Below, piece by piece: positions 1 through 10,325 of a DNA stretch of 45,248 nucleotides; the first letter of the stretch is position 1, and each line of letters opens with the position of its first letter. This DNA comes from Candidatus Cloacimonadota bacterium (GTDB lineage: Bacteria > Muiribacteriota > UBA6191). Below the pieces are notes generated by a model. That model did not search any database and was not told where the DNA came from. It was given only the letters and a program-made list of their open reading frames with translations. The translations under genes and the position numbers were made by a program. The DNA lies in NCBI GenBank assembly GCA_023954715.1, contig JAGSHD010000023.1, positions 1-45,248 of the forward strand. Direction: 5' to 3'.

Positions 1-2
1 AT

Positions 3-640
3 ACGATTATCACTTTAACGGGTAGTAAAACTTTAGCCGAGTACCAAACAGCAATAAAGGCAATTACTTTTGCAAATACAAGTCAGGATATGGATGCAAC
101 AGATCGAATAGTGACGGTTGTTGTAAATGATGGGGACACTAATTCAAATACTGCAACTACAACAATCACTGTTGTACCTGTAAATGATGCACCAGTGTTA
201 GATCTAGATGGTGACAACTCAAGTACTTCAACAAATGCAGATTATCAGACAACTTTTACGGAAGGACCAGGATCAGCAACAGGTACAGCAGTAGCAATTG
301 CAGATACAGATATTAGTATCACAGATGTGGATGACTCAAATATTGAAAGCGCTGTAATCACCTTAACAAATACAAAGACAGGAGATGTTTTTGATACAAG
401 TGCTATTGTTGGCTTAACGGTTACTCCTAGTACATCAGGTGATGATACGATTATAACTTTAACGGGTAGTAAAACTTTAGCCGAGTACCAAACAGCAATA
501 AAAGCAATCACTTTTGCAAATACAAATGAAGACATGGATGCAGCGGATCGTATAGTGACGGTTGTTGTAAATGATGGAAATATTAATTCAAACACTGCAA
601 CTACAACAATCACTGTTGTACCTGTAAATGATGTACCAGT
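3..640 (+). repeat. Two near-identical adhesin repeat copies (444-bp period)
   Basis: Bases 3-196 recur at 447-640 with only scattered substitutions, an exact offset of 444 bp (148 codons). Similarity stops just after the NDxPV linker. The DNA-level match points to recent duplication or gene conversion; more copies probably lie upstream of the window. Confidence 0.85.
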
Positions 641-3600
641 TGCAAATAACGTAGCAGCTACGGTGGATAAAGACGAGAGTGTTGCTATTACTTTAACAGG
701 ATCAGATGTTGACAGCACGGTTTCACACTTTAAAGTATCTACATTACCTACAGATGGTCTATTATATAAAGATGCGGGTTTAACTCAGTTAGTTGTTTTA
801 AATCAAGATATGGCAGCCACTACCAATCAATTGACTATATACTTTAAACCAGACTATTCAGCTGATACTACAGATAGTGGTGAGACTTATGGGCCTAATT
901 GGTATGACCCAGCTGGCGATACATTAACTTTTATGTACGAGGCTAAAGATAATGACTCTAGTGATGGAGTAACATATAGTCCAACGGCTACAGCTACGAT
1001 TACTGTTGATGACACTCCATATGCAACAGATAGTGCCGCAGTAAATGTTGTAGAAAACATGGATAGCGCAACAGCTGTCAGTGTTTCTGGTAATGTATTG
1101 ACTGACGGAGCCAACTTTTTAGCCGGTGTAGATTATCAATCAACTCATGGAGATAGTGCATCTGTTGTACATCAAGTTCAGTTTACAAATGCTGCTGGAA
1201 CATACAATTCAACAGCTTTAATCACTAGTGGTTCATCTGGGTCTGGTGGTTACACATTTACAGCAGATTTCGGAACTCTATTTATAAAAGCAGATGGTTC
1301 GTATACTTTTACTCCAAATGGTAGTCTAGATCATGGAGCAGCAGGAAACGATTTAAGCTTTAAGTTTAAGTACACAATAATCGATCAAGATGGAGATATT
1401 TCTAACTTATCGGAACAAATTGTAAATATACAAGATGGGGCTGCACCAACTATTGGGGCAACTGTTGATACATCTGTAGTTGAAGCTTATCTAGATAATG
1501 GTACAGATCCAGCTGGAGGAAGCTTAACTCAATCGGCAACTCTAAATGTAACTACAGGTACTGATGCTGTAGATACAACTTTTGATGCTACTCAAACTAA
1601 CCTTGATACCTTGATTGGTAACGCACTATCATCTGGTGGAGAAACAATATCATATACTATTACAAACTCAGGTCATACATTAACCGGAGTAGCGGATGGT
1701 GAAAATGTATTTATAGTAGATATCACAGATCCAACAAATACAGGTGCAGGAACTGGATATACTTTTCAATTATTAAAAGCAATTGATCATAAACCAGCTC
1801 TCGGATTAGATGGAAATGGAGATTTGGATTTTATTTTCAATGTAACTGCAAATAATGATGATGATCCTACGATTGATAAAGATTCAGATACTTTTACGGT
1901 AAAAGTTGTAGATGATTCTCCATCGGCGCAATCAATAAGTACAAATGAAGAAACAGCTGTTACTATGACAACAAATGCCGATGCAACTCAGGCAAATACT
2001 TCTATATTTGCTCAAGGTACATATGGTACAGCAGTTGTAAATGCGAATGGTAAGATTACTTATACTCCAACCAGTGGAGAAGACTTTAGTGGCGAAGATA
2101 CTTTTACATACAGAACAGCAGCTGATGATGGCAGTACTGTTGATACAGTTGTTACTGTAAACGTAAATCCAATATCCGATACGCCAACATGGAATGTTCA
2201 TGCTGGGGTTTCAGGAAACGAAGATGCTGCTACAATAGCTTTAAATTTAGCTTTACCAAACCAATCAGATGGTACAGACAGAAATGCCGGAACAGCAAAC
2301 GATGCACCAGAACGCTTTGGCTTGATAGAAGTAGATGGAATCCCTACTGGGGTAGTCATTAAAAAAGGTGGAGCAACTATTTTTACCGGAGATGGCAGTA
2401 CCAAGATGAAAGTTCATATTTCTGATGGAAACTTTCATCCAACAGATTTAGATACTACTGGCTCTGTTTCAATGACTCAAGCTGAGTATGCTGCTTTAAC
2501 GATTACTCCAAAAGCAAATGATGGTACAGATATGACTCTAACATTGTCTGTTACATCTCATGAAGTAACCGATGCTGGAGCGGATAAAGGAGTAGCTGTT
2601 TCGTCTGCTGCAACTACAACTGTGGCAATTGAAGTTGAAGCTGTGACTGACGATGTTACAGCGAGTTTTGTAACTGCGAATGGTGGTTCTGTTACAGGTG
2701 ATGAAGATGGATGGATTCGGGTTGATAACTTGTTTACGTTTACTCCAAATGATACAGATGGCTCTGAAACCTATACTCTAAAGTTTGATGCGGCAGATTT
2801 ACCTGCCGGAACAACATATAGAGTCAATGGAGGTTCTTCAATAGATGCCTCTAGTGGTTTTGATGTTATTGCTACTAACGGGACGATTCCTACAATAGAA
2901 TTAATGACAGGAGCACATGATAGTAATGATATTAATGGCCTATCTGTAACCTTAGAGTTAAAAGACACGGATGGAGATTCGAGCCATACTCCAGCGACAA
3001 TCACTAAAACTATCGATATTGATGTTTTAGTTAACCCAGTAGCCAATGATAGTACAATTAATGGTGGAGGAACATCCGGTAACGAAGATACTAAAATCTC
3101 TATGGGATTAAACTTTACATCTACTGACTCTGAGACTATGGACTCCTTGACAATTTCTGGTATTCCGAACGGAGCTATAATTTATAAAGCTGATGGAACG
3201 ACTTTGGTATGGACAAGTGATGGTACAGACTTAGTTATCGATGTTGCTGGAGTAGATCCTGCTGGTGAAGATGTTACTTTAACAGAAGCTGAGATCGAAG
3301 GTCTTTTGATATTACCACCTAAAGATAGTAATACAGATATTACCATCGGATTGTCCTCAGTAATTCGAAATGTAGATGATAACGGAGTACAATCAGCTGT
3401 TACTTCTACAATTACAGCTAGTAATAAAAAGATTACTGTGATTGGTGTTGTTGATACATCTGCTGGTGATTTAGATACAGCAGATGCTGGACGACTTTAT
3501 ACTGAGATAGATAATACTCTAACAAGTGGCACTGAAATTAGTTTTGCTGGAGTAGAAGACGTTGTAACTAATTTAAATGCAATTGTAAATAGTTATGAAA

Positions 3601-6600
3601 ATCAAACAAATTCAACTACTGACAACTCAGAAGTGGCTACGATTGTGATTCGAAACCAGTCTGGAGATACAAACGACTTTTACATTACTAATAGTTCTGG
3701 AGTTAATATTGGTACAAAATCTTCTGCTGGCTGGACTTTAACACAGGCAGAGCTTGCCATTGCTCATGTTAAAGCTGTTGAAAATTTTGCTGGGACAATC
3801 AACTTAGAAATGGAAACAACAATCGTTGAATCAGGTGATGATAGTGCATTTGATACTAACGTCCAAGTAGATACTTTTGAGATAGTTATCTCTCCAACGG
3901 TTGATGAGCCGACGATTCAAGTTAGAGATTTAATTGTACAAGAAGACTCAACTGTTAAATTGGATATTAGGGCCGTTTCTTCAGATATTGACGGAAGTGA
4001 ATCGACAGTTTCTGTGTTGATCGACGATATACCATCAGGCACTGCATTAAAGTTGGGAGATGGTACAACTGTATTTGTTAATAATACAGCTGGAGTAGCA
4101 AGCTATCTTTTAACGGTAGATGGAGCATTGACAGATACTTTAAAATCAGCATCTGGCTCTGATACAGGAGGTAAGATTACTGCAGCAAACTTAGATAACT
4201 TATACATCTCAATTCCGCCTCATTTGGATGGTAAGATTACATTGAATGTAACACCTACTATAGGAGAAGGAGGAAGCACGAATACAGCTGATGCTCCTAT
4301 ACCTGTAAACATTCACATAGAAGGAGTTGCAGATACACCCACTATCAATTTAACAGACGTAGCATCTGGCGACGTAAATGCCGGAATTAAAGTAAATGGT
4401 AGTGATATAGGAGACGGTGCGACGCAGGCATTTAATGACGGAGAAACTATTGTGGTGTTTGGGCAAGAGCGCACCAATGCTGGGAGTAATCGTATTCCGC
4501 TAGCTATGAAAGGTATAACTGGAGAAGCTTCTAGCCTTACGGTATCGACAGACCCTGCATATAATACAGCAAAAGAAGCTGGAGATACATCAGAGACTTT
4601 AACTTACGTCTTAGATGGAGTTCCGACTGCAATAGGTATTACAAATTCAGCTGGGGTAAAGGTTGGTACACTACTTTCTGTAACAGGCGGACTCGGAAAA
4701 TGGGCTTTAACTGATACAGAAATTACAACGGGTGTTTATTTTGATCCTCCCGAAGATTACTCAGGTATTGTAACAGGTCTATCTTTGGATATTGTTGTTA
4801 CAGAAGATGGAGGAGATGCTACGTCTAAAAATGTTCCTTTTAGTTTACATGTGAACTCAGTGATAGAAACTACAGATCCAATCAAAAATATTTCAGGGAT
4901 TGAAGATGCTACAGTTGGTGGTGCAGGTGCAAAAGGTGATTTGATTGATTTGAATTTTGAAGTGTCTGACTCTAGTGGTTCAGAAACTATTACAAGAGTA
5001 GAGATACTAACTTCGACCTTTAAAGCGGCTGGTTCAGCAGAACATTTAGAACTCTATGTGAAAAATGGAGGATCTTGGGTTTTAGCAACAAATGGTAATG
5101 TACCTGGAATCATCAAAGGTACTGGAGCGAGTGAATATTATGATTTAACATCGTTTAAAGATGATGTGGCAGTGGGTGTAAAAGTTGGTGGTGGATTAGA
5201 ACATACTCATAAAACAGATAACTCATTACAGATTTCAGGAGTTACCATTGATGTTGTAGATAGTGATTCTATGACACCAGATGTATCTCAGACATTTACG
5301 GATAGTATTATAGTATCACTGCATGGTAGGGCAGATGCTGCAGTATTTGGAGTGATTACTCCAACAGCAGTAGCAGCTAGCGGCGATTTGATGAACTTCA
5401 ACATGACAGAAGGAGTCAATGTAACATGGCCTGATGATGATGCGAGTCAGTTTCACTTCTATATTTTAGAAGTACCTAATTCAAGTTGGGCTTTTAACAA
5501 GGGGTCGAACAATGGAGATAATACTTGGTATTTGACGCCTGCAGATTTGGTTGGCTTAAAAATTCAAGGCCCAAATGGCTTTGTAAATGCTGAAATTAAA
5601 GTAGCTGCATATAGTGATGAAAATACTCGTGCAATAACTAACACCACAGTAACAATAAGTGATGTAGATACAGGAGTAGGTGCAACACATGATGGTACAG
5701 GATCGCTTTATAATAGTGCTACTGATAAAGATGCAGATGCTCCGACTTTAGCTTTGAACAGTGCGTCTACCACTGAAGATGTGTCTATTGCACTAAACTC
5801 AATTGTGAATGTTGGGGCATCAGGCCTAAATGACTTAGATGGAGGAACTGAAAGTTTAGCTTTTATTTTAAAGGATGTGCCAGCGGGTGTAGAAGTAACC
5901 GGTACATTTGTTAGCTACACAGATCCATCAGGCTTTACTTCATATCGTATACCTGTTACCGGTACAATAAATGATGCGTTAGCAGCAGTATCCTTGACTC
6001 CTAAAGATGACTTTTCGGGAGACTTTAATGTTAGTATTTACGCTATTTCAACAGAAGGGGCAAATGGTGGACAAGCTAGCAGCATAGTTGGTTCGAGTGG
6101 AAATGCAACCATTAGAGTAACCCCTATTGCTGATCAAAGTGTGTTAGATAGTAGTGCAATGACAAAGTCAGTTATTGAGGATACTAAAACTCAAATTAAG
6201 TTCAACTTAACTGTGGGTGATTCATCAACAGATGCAAATGATAGTACAGAAGTATTAACTAATATAAGTATTAAGATATCTGAAGGATCATTTGTTGATG
6301 TAAGCGACAATGTTTTAAGTACTACAGAATTAGCTGTGACAATTGTTGGTGGAATTGTAAAGTTTGGTGGCAATGATGTTTATTACTTACCTCCTGAGCA
6401 TAAACATGGAAACTTCAATATTGTTGTAGAATATGATGTAGAAGATCAAACAACTTATGCTGATCCATTAACTTTGACTGATACAAAACTAAATCAAACA
6501 GCAAATATTACAGTTACCGCAGCAGCAGATCCTGATACGCACACTGATTTCGTGACTGTACAAAATGAAACAACTAATGAGGATACTCCTGTTAAATTGA

Positions 6601-7928
6601 ACCTAGTGGCTAACTTTACAGATAATGATGGTTCTGAAAACCAGCATTTAACAATTTCAGGTATGCCTCATGGATCATTATTACAAAATGCAGCAGGAGA
6701 GATTGTAGGTAAAAATAATGGTGATGGTTCATGGTTGATTGAAAGTGCAGACTTAGCGGATTTATATTTTTCTCCATCGCCTAACCAATCAGGAGAAGTT
6801 ACATTAAATTTCAATCAACATGCGTTGGAAGGATCAGATTCAACTTTTACTATTGGAGCTGGTTCAAAGTCCTTTACTGTAACGGTAAATCCAATAGCAG
6901 ATGGAGTAATTATAACTCCTACAAATGTGACGGGAAGTGAAGATGAGTTTATAAAAACCTTTTTAGAAGGCACCTTATATGAGCAGGGATATTTTAACGT
7001 ATCGCCAATTAAGGATCCTGGTAATGGTGGGGCTAATTATGTTTCAGACGAATTATACAAAGTTCAATTTTCTGGAGTAAAATCTACAATGGACTTTTTC
7101 TATAAAAGTGGAAGTGACTATATTGAAATAGCTGACGAAGATGCAGCTGCGGACTCATATTTGATGTCTCAATTGACGCAAACTCAGTTTGATAACTTAT
7201 ATATAAGAGATACAGCACACGAAACAGGAACTTTTGATCTAGCAGTAAATGTCTATTCACAAGAAGTAAACGGCACTACCGTTTTAAATACTTCTGGGGC
7301 AACAACAGATAGTATTCGAGTTGGAATCAGTGCAGTATCAGGTAATGATACGGTAAATGGTGACGGTTCAGATAACTACTTGTATGGACACTCTGGAGAT
7401 GACACTGTAAACGGCAGTGGTGGAAACGATCACCTATTTGGTGGCTCAGGCGTAGATATTTTAAATGGCGGAGCCGGTAACGATAAACTCGATGGTGGCG
7501 ATGGTGCAGACACAATCAATGGCGATGCCGGTACAGATCAAATAGTTTTTGATATTGAAGACACTGTCGATGGTGGAGCAGATTTTGATACTTTTGTTTT
7601 ACAAGATGGAGCAAGTATAGACTTTGATGCGATTACCACAACAAATATATCGAATATGGAGTCTTTTGACTTAAAGCAGGGTGGAAATCATACCATAGAT
7701 AATCTAGGGATAGCAGATATTTTACAGATTACAGATGGTAACAATGAGTTGAAGATTTTTGGAGATGCTGGTGATACGGTAAACTTAAAAAATGGAGACT
7801 CTGCTGACTGGACTCAAAATGGTACCGTAACAGAGGATAGTGTTACTTTTAATGTTTTTGATCAGGTTGCAGATAGCAATGTTTTAACATTAAAAGTTGA
7901 AGATACAATTAATTTTACAATCGCTTAA
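3..7928 (+). CDS. Giant RTX repeat adhesin, type I secreted (5' end outside window)
   Basis: The frame is open from the first bases of the window, so the first ATG (90) is internal and the N-terminus is missing; about 2,640 residues are visible. The chain consists of many divergent beta-sandwich repeats of about 90-150 residues, cadherin/VCBS/T1SS-143-like, often ending in PVNDAPV- or PIAD-type linkers. It is rich in D, T, S and G, and I saw no cysteine, as is usual for surface adhesins. From about 7341 to 7545 there are RTX nonapeptides of the GGxGxDxLx type that bind calcium and fold after export. The last 125 residues form a typical acidic type I secretion tail. The genes for channel, ATPase and adaptor follow directly, so the protein is most likely exported by them and held at the cell surface for attachment or biofilm formation. 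Class is certain; the ligand is unknown. Any LapG-type cleavage site would lie upstream of the window. Confidence 0.93.
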   Translation, partial: TIITLTGSKTLAEYQTAIKAITFANTSQDMDATDRIVTVVVNDGDTNSNTATTTITVVPVNDAPVLDLDGDNSSTSTNADYQTTFTEGPGSATGTAVAIADTDISITDVDDSNIESAVITLTNTKTGDVFDTSAIVGLTVTPSTSGDDTIITLTGSKTLAEYQTAIKAITFANTNEDMDAADRIVTVVVNDGNINSNTATTTITVVPVNDVPVANNVAATVDKDESVAITLTGSDVDSTVSHFKVSTLPTDGLLYKDAGLTQLVVLNQDMAATTNQLTIYFKPDYSADTTDSGETYGPNWYDPAGDTLTFMYEAKDNDSSDGVTYSPTATATITVDDTPYATDSAAVNVVENMDSATAVSVSGNVLTDGANFLAGVDYQSTHGDSASVVHQVQFTNAAGTYNSTALITSGSSGSGGYTFTADFGTLFIKADGSYTFTPNGSLDHGAAGNDLSFKFKYTIIDQDGDISNLSEQIVNIQDGAAPTIGATVDTSVVEAYLDNGTDPAGGSLTQSATLNVTTGTDAVDTTFDATQTNLDTLIGNALSSGGETISYTITNSGHTLTGVADGENVFIVDITDPTNTGAGTGYTFQLLKAIDHKPALGLDGNGDLDFIFNVTANNDDDPTIDKDSDTFTVKVVDDSPSAQSISTNEETAVTMTTNADATQANTSIFAQGTYGTAVVNANGKITYTPTSGEDFSGEDTFTYRTAADDGSTVDTVVTVNVNPISDTPTWNVHAGVSGNEDAATIALNLALPNQSDGTDRNAGTANDAPERFGLIEVDGIPTGVVIKKGGATIFTGDGSTKMKVHISDGNFHPTDLDTTGSVSMTQAEYAALTITPKANDGTDMTLTLSVTSHEVTDAGADKGVAVSSAATTTVAIEVEAVTDDVTASFVTANGGSVTGDEDGWIRVDNLFTFTPNDTDGSETYTLKFDAADLPAGTTYRVNGGSSIDASSGFDVIATNGTIPTIELMTGAHDSNDINGLSVTLELKDTDGDSSHTPATITKTIDIDVLVNPVANDSTINGGGTSGNEDTKISMGLNFTSTDSETMDSLTISGIPNGAIIYKADGTTLVWTSDGTDLVIDVAGVDPAGEDVTLTEAEIEGLLILPPKDSNTDITIGLSSVIRNVDDNGVQSAVTSTITASNKKITVIGVVDTSAGDLDTADAGRLYTEIDNTLTSGTEISFAGVEDVVTNLNAIVNSYENQTNSTTDNSEVATIVIRNQSGDTNDFYITNSSGVNIGTKSSAGWTLTQAELAIAHVKAVENFAGTINLEMETTIVESGDDSAFDTNVQVDTFEIVISPTVDEPTIQVRDLIVQEDSTVKLDIRAVSSDIDGSESTVSVLIDDIPSGTALKLGDGTTVFVNNTAGVASYLLTVDGALTDTLKSASGSDTGGKITAANLDNLYISIPPHLDGKITLNVTPTIGEGGSTNTADAPIPVNIHIEGVADTPTINLTDVASGDVNAGIKVNGSDIGDGATQAFNDGETIVVFGQERTNAGSNRIPLAMKGITGEASSLTVSTDPAYNTAKEAGDTSETLTYVLDGVPTAIGITNSAGVKVGTLLSVTGGLGKWALTDTEITTGVYFDPPEDYSGIVTGLSLDIVVTEDGGDATSKNVPFSLHVNSVIETTDPIKNISGIEDATVGGAGAKGDLIDLNFEVSDSSGSETITRVEILTSTFKAAGSAEHLELYVKNGGSWVLATNGNVPGIIKGTGASEYYDLTSFKDDVAVGVKVGGGLEHTHKTDNSLQISGVTIDVVDSDSMTPDVSQTFTDSIIVSLHGRADAAVFGVITPTAVAASGDLMNFNMTEGVNVTWPDDDASQFHFYILEVPNSSWAFNKGSNNGDNTWYLTPADLVGLKIQGPNGFVNAEIKVAAYSDENTRAITNTTVTISDVDTGVGATHDGTGSLYNSATDKDADAPTLALNSASTTEDVSIALNSIVNVGASGLNDLDGGTESLAFILKDVPAGVEVTGTFVSYTDPSGFTSYRIPVTGTINDALAAVSLTPKDDFSGDFNVSIYAISTEGANGGQASSIVGSSGNATIRVTPIADQSVLDSSAMTKSVIEDTKTQIKFNLTVGDSSTDANDSTEVLTNISIKISEGSFVDVSDNVLSTTELAVTIVGGIVKFGGNDVYYLPPEHKHGNFNIVVEYDVEDQTTYADPLTLTDTKLNQTANITVTAAADPDTHTDFVTVQNETTNEDTPVKLNLVANFTDNDGSENQHLTISGMPHGSLLQNAAGEIVGKNNGDGSWLIESADLADLYFSPSPNQSGEVTLNFNQHALEGSDSTFTIGAGSKSFTVTVNPIADGVIITPTNVTGSEDEFIKTFLEGTLYEQGYFNVSPIKDPGNGGANYVSDELYKVQFSGVKSTMDFFYKSGSDYIEIADEDAAADSYLMSQLTQTQFDNLYIRDTAHETGTFDLAVNVYSQEVNGTTVLNTSGATTDSIRVGISAVSGNDTVNGDGSDNYLYGHSGDDTVNGSGGNDHLFGGSGVDILNGGAGNDKLDGGDGADTINGDAGTDQIVFDIEDTVDGGADFDTFVLQDGASIDFDAITTTNISNMESFDLKQGGNHTIDNLGIADILQITDGNNELKIFGDAGDTVNLKNGDSADWTQNGTVTEDSVTFNVFDQVADSNVLTLKVEDTINFTIA

Positions 7929-7967
7929 GATGAAGTAAGGGTTTAAAGCATAGTAAAACTATGAACT

Positions 7968-8032
7968 AAATTTTCTCATATATGCTATTTATGTCTAATC
8001 CATAGATATAAATAGTATAAATGAGAAAATTT
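7968..8032 (+). other. Near-perfect 30-bp hairpin between adhesin and export genes
   Basis: Bases 7968-7997 pair with 8003-8032 around a 5-nt loop. The outer 12 bp are perfect (AAATTTTCTCAT against ATGAGAAAATTT). The inner arm has two G-U pairs and there is a single A-A mismatch (7980/8020). No T-tract follows directly, so it is not a textbook intrinsic terminator. It may be an RNase III site, an mRNA stabiliser for the adhesin transcript or a partial terminator. Confidence 0.8.
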
Positions 8033-8039
8033 CTGTTTA

Positions 8040-8075
8040 AAATCACTAAAATTTGATCGAAAGAAAGAGTGATTT
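8040..8075 (+). other. Second inverted repeat before tolC-ompA
   Basis: AAATCACT (8040-8047) is the exact complement of AGTGATTT (8068-8075), with a 20-nt loop. It ends 27 nt before the start codon at 8103 and just upstream of the AGAGGA ribosome-binding site. It could be an operator or part of the structured intercistronic leader. Confidence 0.5.
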
Positions 8076-8102
8076 ATAAGAAAAAATTGATTAGAGGAAA
8101 AA

Positions 8103-10325
8103 ATGAAAAATTTAATTTTAGCCACATTACTGACTATATCTGCGTCACATGCTATTGACATGCAAACTTCTTTACAAGAAATAGTAAAAAACCATCCAAT
8201 TGTGGTTGCTGCAGAAAAAGAGTACCAGGCTTCTAGGCTTGAGTTACAACAATCGGAGCAAGGCTTTAGACCGACCTTAGACTTTGAAGCTGAAGCTGGT
8301 TACGAATATGATAAAAATTCAACGACTCGTTTCATTGAAGATGAGTTTAGCGTTAAAGGTGCGAAATTTATATTAAGACAGCAGTTATTTAATAGTCATG
8401 GCACTCATTTTGATATAAAAACGAGTCAAGCTAAGGCTAAGTCATCATTTCAAAACTATTTAGATAAAACAAATCAAATTGTATTTGAGTCCATCACAGC
8501 CTATCTCAATATTTTAAAAAATTATGCACTGTTAAACTTGGGAAAAGAAAACGTAGATATTCATCGTAAAATTCTAAAAAATGTAAAAATACGTTTAGAG
8601 CAAGGAATTGGTAAAAAGTCAGAGCTTGAGCGTGTAGCAGGTCGTTTAGCAGCTTCCCAAGGAAAGTACATTATTAAAAATAATAATTACAAAGAGTCTA
8701 TCTATGTATTTCATAAATATTTAGGTAGATATGTAAATGGAGAAGATCTGGCTATTCCTCAGTTTAATGATGCACTACTACCTGTAACTCTAGAGGACGC
8801 TCTAAAAGGTTTAGCAGATGGGCATCCTGTGTTGAAAATGGGAGCCTTGAATGTTGAGACGAAATACTATGAATATAAAAAATTTAAAAATAAATTCACT
8901 CCTAAAGTAGACTTAGAAGTTAGTGAGGGATGGAGACAAGGCTTTAGTGGAGTAATTGGTGAAGAAAAGAACTTTCAGGCTGTAGTTAAGTTTAAATATA
9001 ATCTTTACAATAAAGGCAATGATATTGATGAATCTTCAAGAATGGTTAGTTTAATCCACAAAGAAAATGAAGTTGTTAAAAGACTAAAACGTAGTTTATT
9101 GAATGATTTACAATTGACTTGGTCTGGTTACAGGATGTTGTTTTCTCAAATGCAAGCTATTCGTAAAAATAGATTTTTCATGCAAAAGGTTCTTAAGTCA
9201 TACAAAGAAGAGTTTAAACTTGGAAAGAGAAAGTTAATTAATATTTTAGATGCTGAAAGTGAATATCAAGGCGCAAAGTCTCTACTTGAAAAAACAAAGT
9301 ATGATTTGATGATTGCCAAGTTTAGAATTTTATACACTATGGGTAGGATTCAAAGAGATCTTGGTTTATCAACAAATCTTTTACAAGTTAAATCAGATAC
9401 TCCAGATCTTGAAAATTATTCAGCAAGTTTATTACCACTGAAAAAAGATTTTGATTTAGACTCTGTTATAGAAAAATATGACCTATGTGTAAATACGATC
9501 TTAGGGGCTGAAATCTATCCAAGCGGGTGTGATAAGATTAAAACATCACAATATTTGTTTGAACCATTAGTTGCACCAAAAACTACTACTGCCTCAAATA
9601 AAATACACAGTAAAGATGAGCTAATTATAAAAAAACTTAAGGTTGATGTGCCAACGCGAATGGAGTTTATTTCATTTGAACCAAAAAGCATCGAACTATC
9701 AAGAGCATCTAAATTTATAATGAGGGTCTTAGTGACTCAGTTAAAAAAACTGGCATTAGAAGGGCTTATTGAGCTATCTGTATATACCAAAGAGTATGAG
9801 TCAGATGCTGAAAACTATACCCTTGCATTACAAAGAGCCTATTCTTTAAAAAGATTGTTAATAAAAAACAACTTAGAAGGAGATATAATAAAAGTTTATC
9901 CATTTTTAAATCCAAAAGATGCCGGCACTCTTCAAAACTTTGTTGAAGTGAAAGTAGTAAAGGATATGACCAATGCTCAAAAAGAATATGACATTATTGA
10001 TCTGGCAAATGTTCAATTTTTAAAAGGGTCATCTAAGTTAAACGAAGACTCTAAAGCTAACATGAAGAAGCTAGTTGCAAAACTTAAAACTAGAGGAAAG
10101 GTTGATATTGAAATCATATCCTTTAGTAATGAAAAAAGAGATAATCAAGGAAATATAGCATTGTCCAATACAAGGGCATTGATGATTAAAGCATTACTTG
10201 AAGTAAAGGGCTTAGAGGTTCAAAAGATGGTACCCGTTGCATGGGGTAAGTGGGATGATAGTTTAGATATATTTTCTTCTATAGAAAAAGTTTACAATCG
10301 TCTTGAAATTGTCATTCGAGACTAG
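8103..10325 (+). CDS. TolC-family outer-membrane channel fused to two OmpA-like domains
   Basis: 740 aa, preceded by a clear AGAGGA ribosome-binding site. Residues 1-17 look like a signal peptide ending in SHA. Residues about 20-435 form the two helical-hairpin halves of an outer-membrane efflux protein; the second half starts near 232. After a linker, residues about 515-615 form a diverged OmpA-like fold, and 630-740 form a better one ending in the ALSNTRA helix and NRLEIVI strand typical of OmpA C-termini. TolC proteins are normally about 430-500 aa and lack these domains. OmpA-like domains usually bind peptidoglycan, so this channel may be anchored to the cell wall. In other adhesin type I loci an OmpA protein is encoded separately beside the exporter. 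The next gene overlaps its 3' end. Confidence 0.88.
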   Translation: MKNLILATLLTISASHAIDMQTSLQEIVKNHPIVVAAEKEYQASRLELQQSEQGFRPTLDFEAEAGYEYDKNSTTRFIEDEFSVKGAKFILRQQLFNSHGTHFDIKTSQAKAKSSFQNYLDKTNQIVFESITAYLNILKNYALLNLGKENVDIHRKILKNVKIRLEQGIGKKSELERVAGRLAASQGKYIIKNNNYKESIYVFHKYLGRYVNGEDLAIPQFNDALLPVTLEDALKGLADGHPVLKMGALNVETKYYEYKKFKNKFTPKVDLEVSEGWRQGFSGVIGEEKNFQAVVKFKYNLYNKGNDIDESSRMVSLIHKENEVVKRLKRSLLNDLQLTWSGYRMLFSQMQAIRKNRFFMQKVLKSYKEEFKLGKRKLINILDAESEYQGAKSLLEKTKYDLMIAKFRILYTMGRIQRDLGLSTNLLQVKSDTPDLENYSASLLPLKKDFDLDSVIEKYDLCVNTILGAEIYPSGCDKIKTSQYLFEPLVAPKTTTASNKIHSKDELIIKKLKVDVPTRMEFISFEPKSIELSRASKFIMRVLVTQLKKLALEGLIELSVYTKEYESDAENYTLALQRAYSLKRLLIKNNLEGDIIKVYPFLNPKDAGTLQNFVEVKVVKDMTNAQKEYDIIDLANVQFLKGSSKLNEDSKANMKKLVAKLKTRGKVDIEIISFSNEKRDNQGNIALSNTRALMIKALLEVKGLEVQKMVPVAWGKWDDSLDIFSSIEKVYNRLEIVIRD

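Noticed and set aside
245..7515. Several minus-strand ORFs of 60-157 codons inside the adhesin gene
   Set aside because: They are antisense shadows of the repetitive coding frame, without ribosome-binding sites or recognisable domains.
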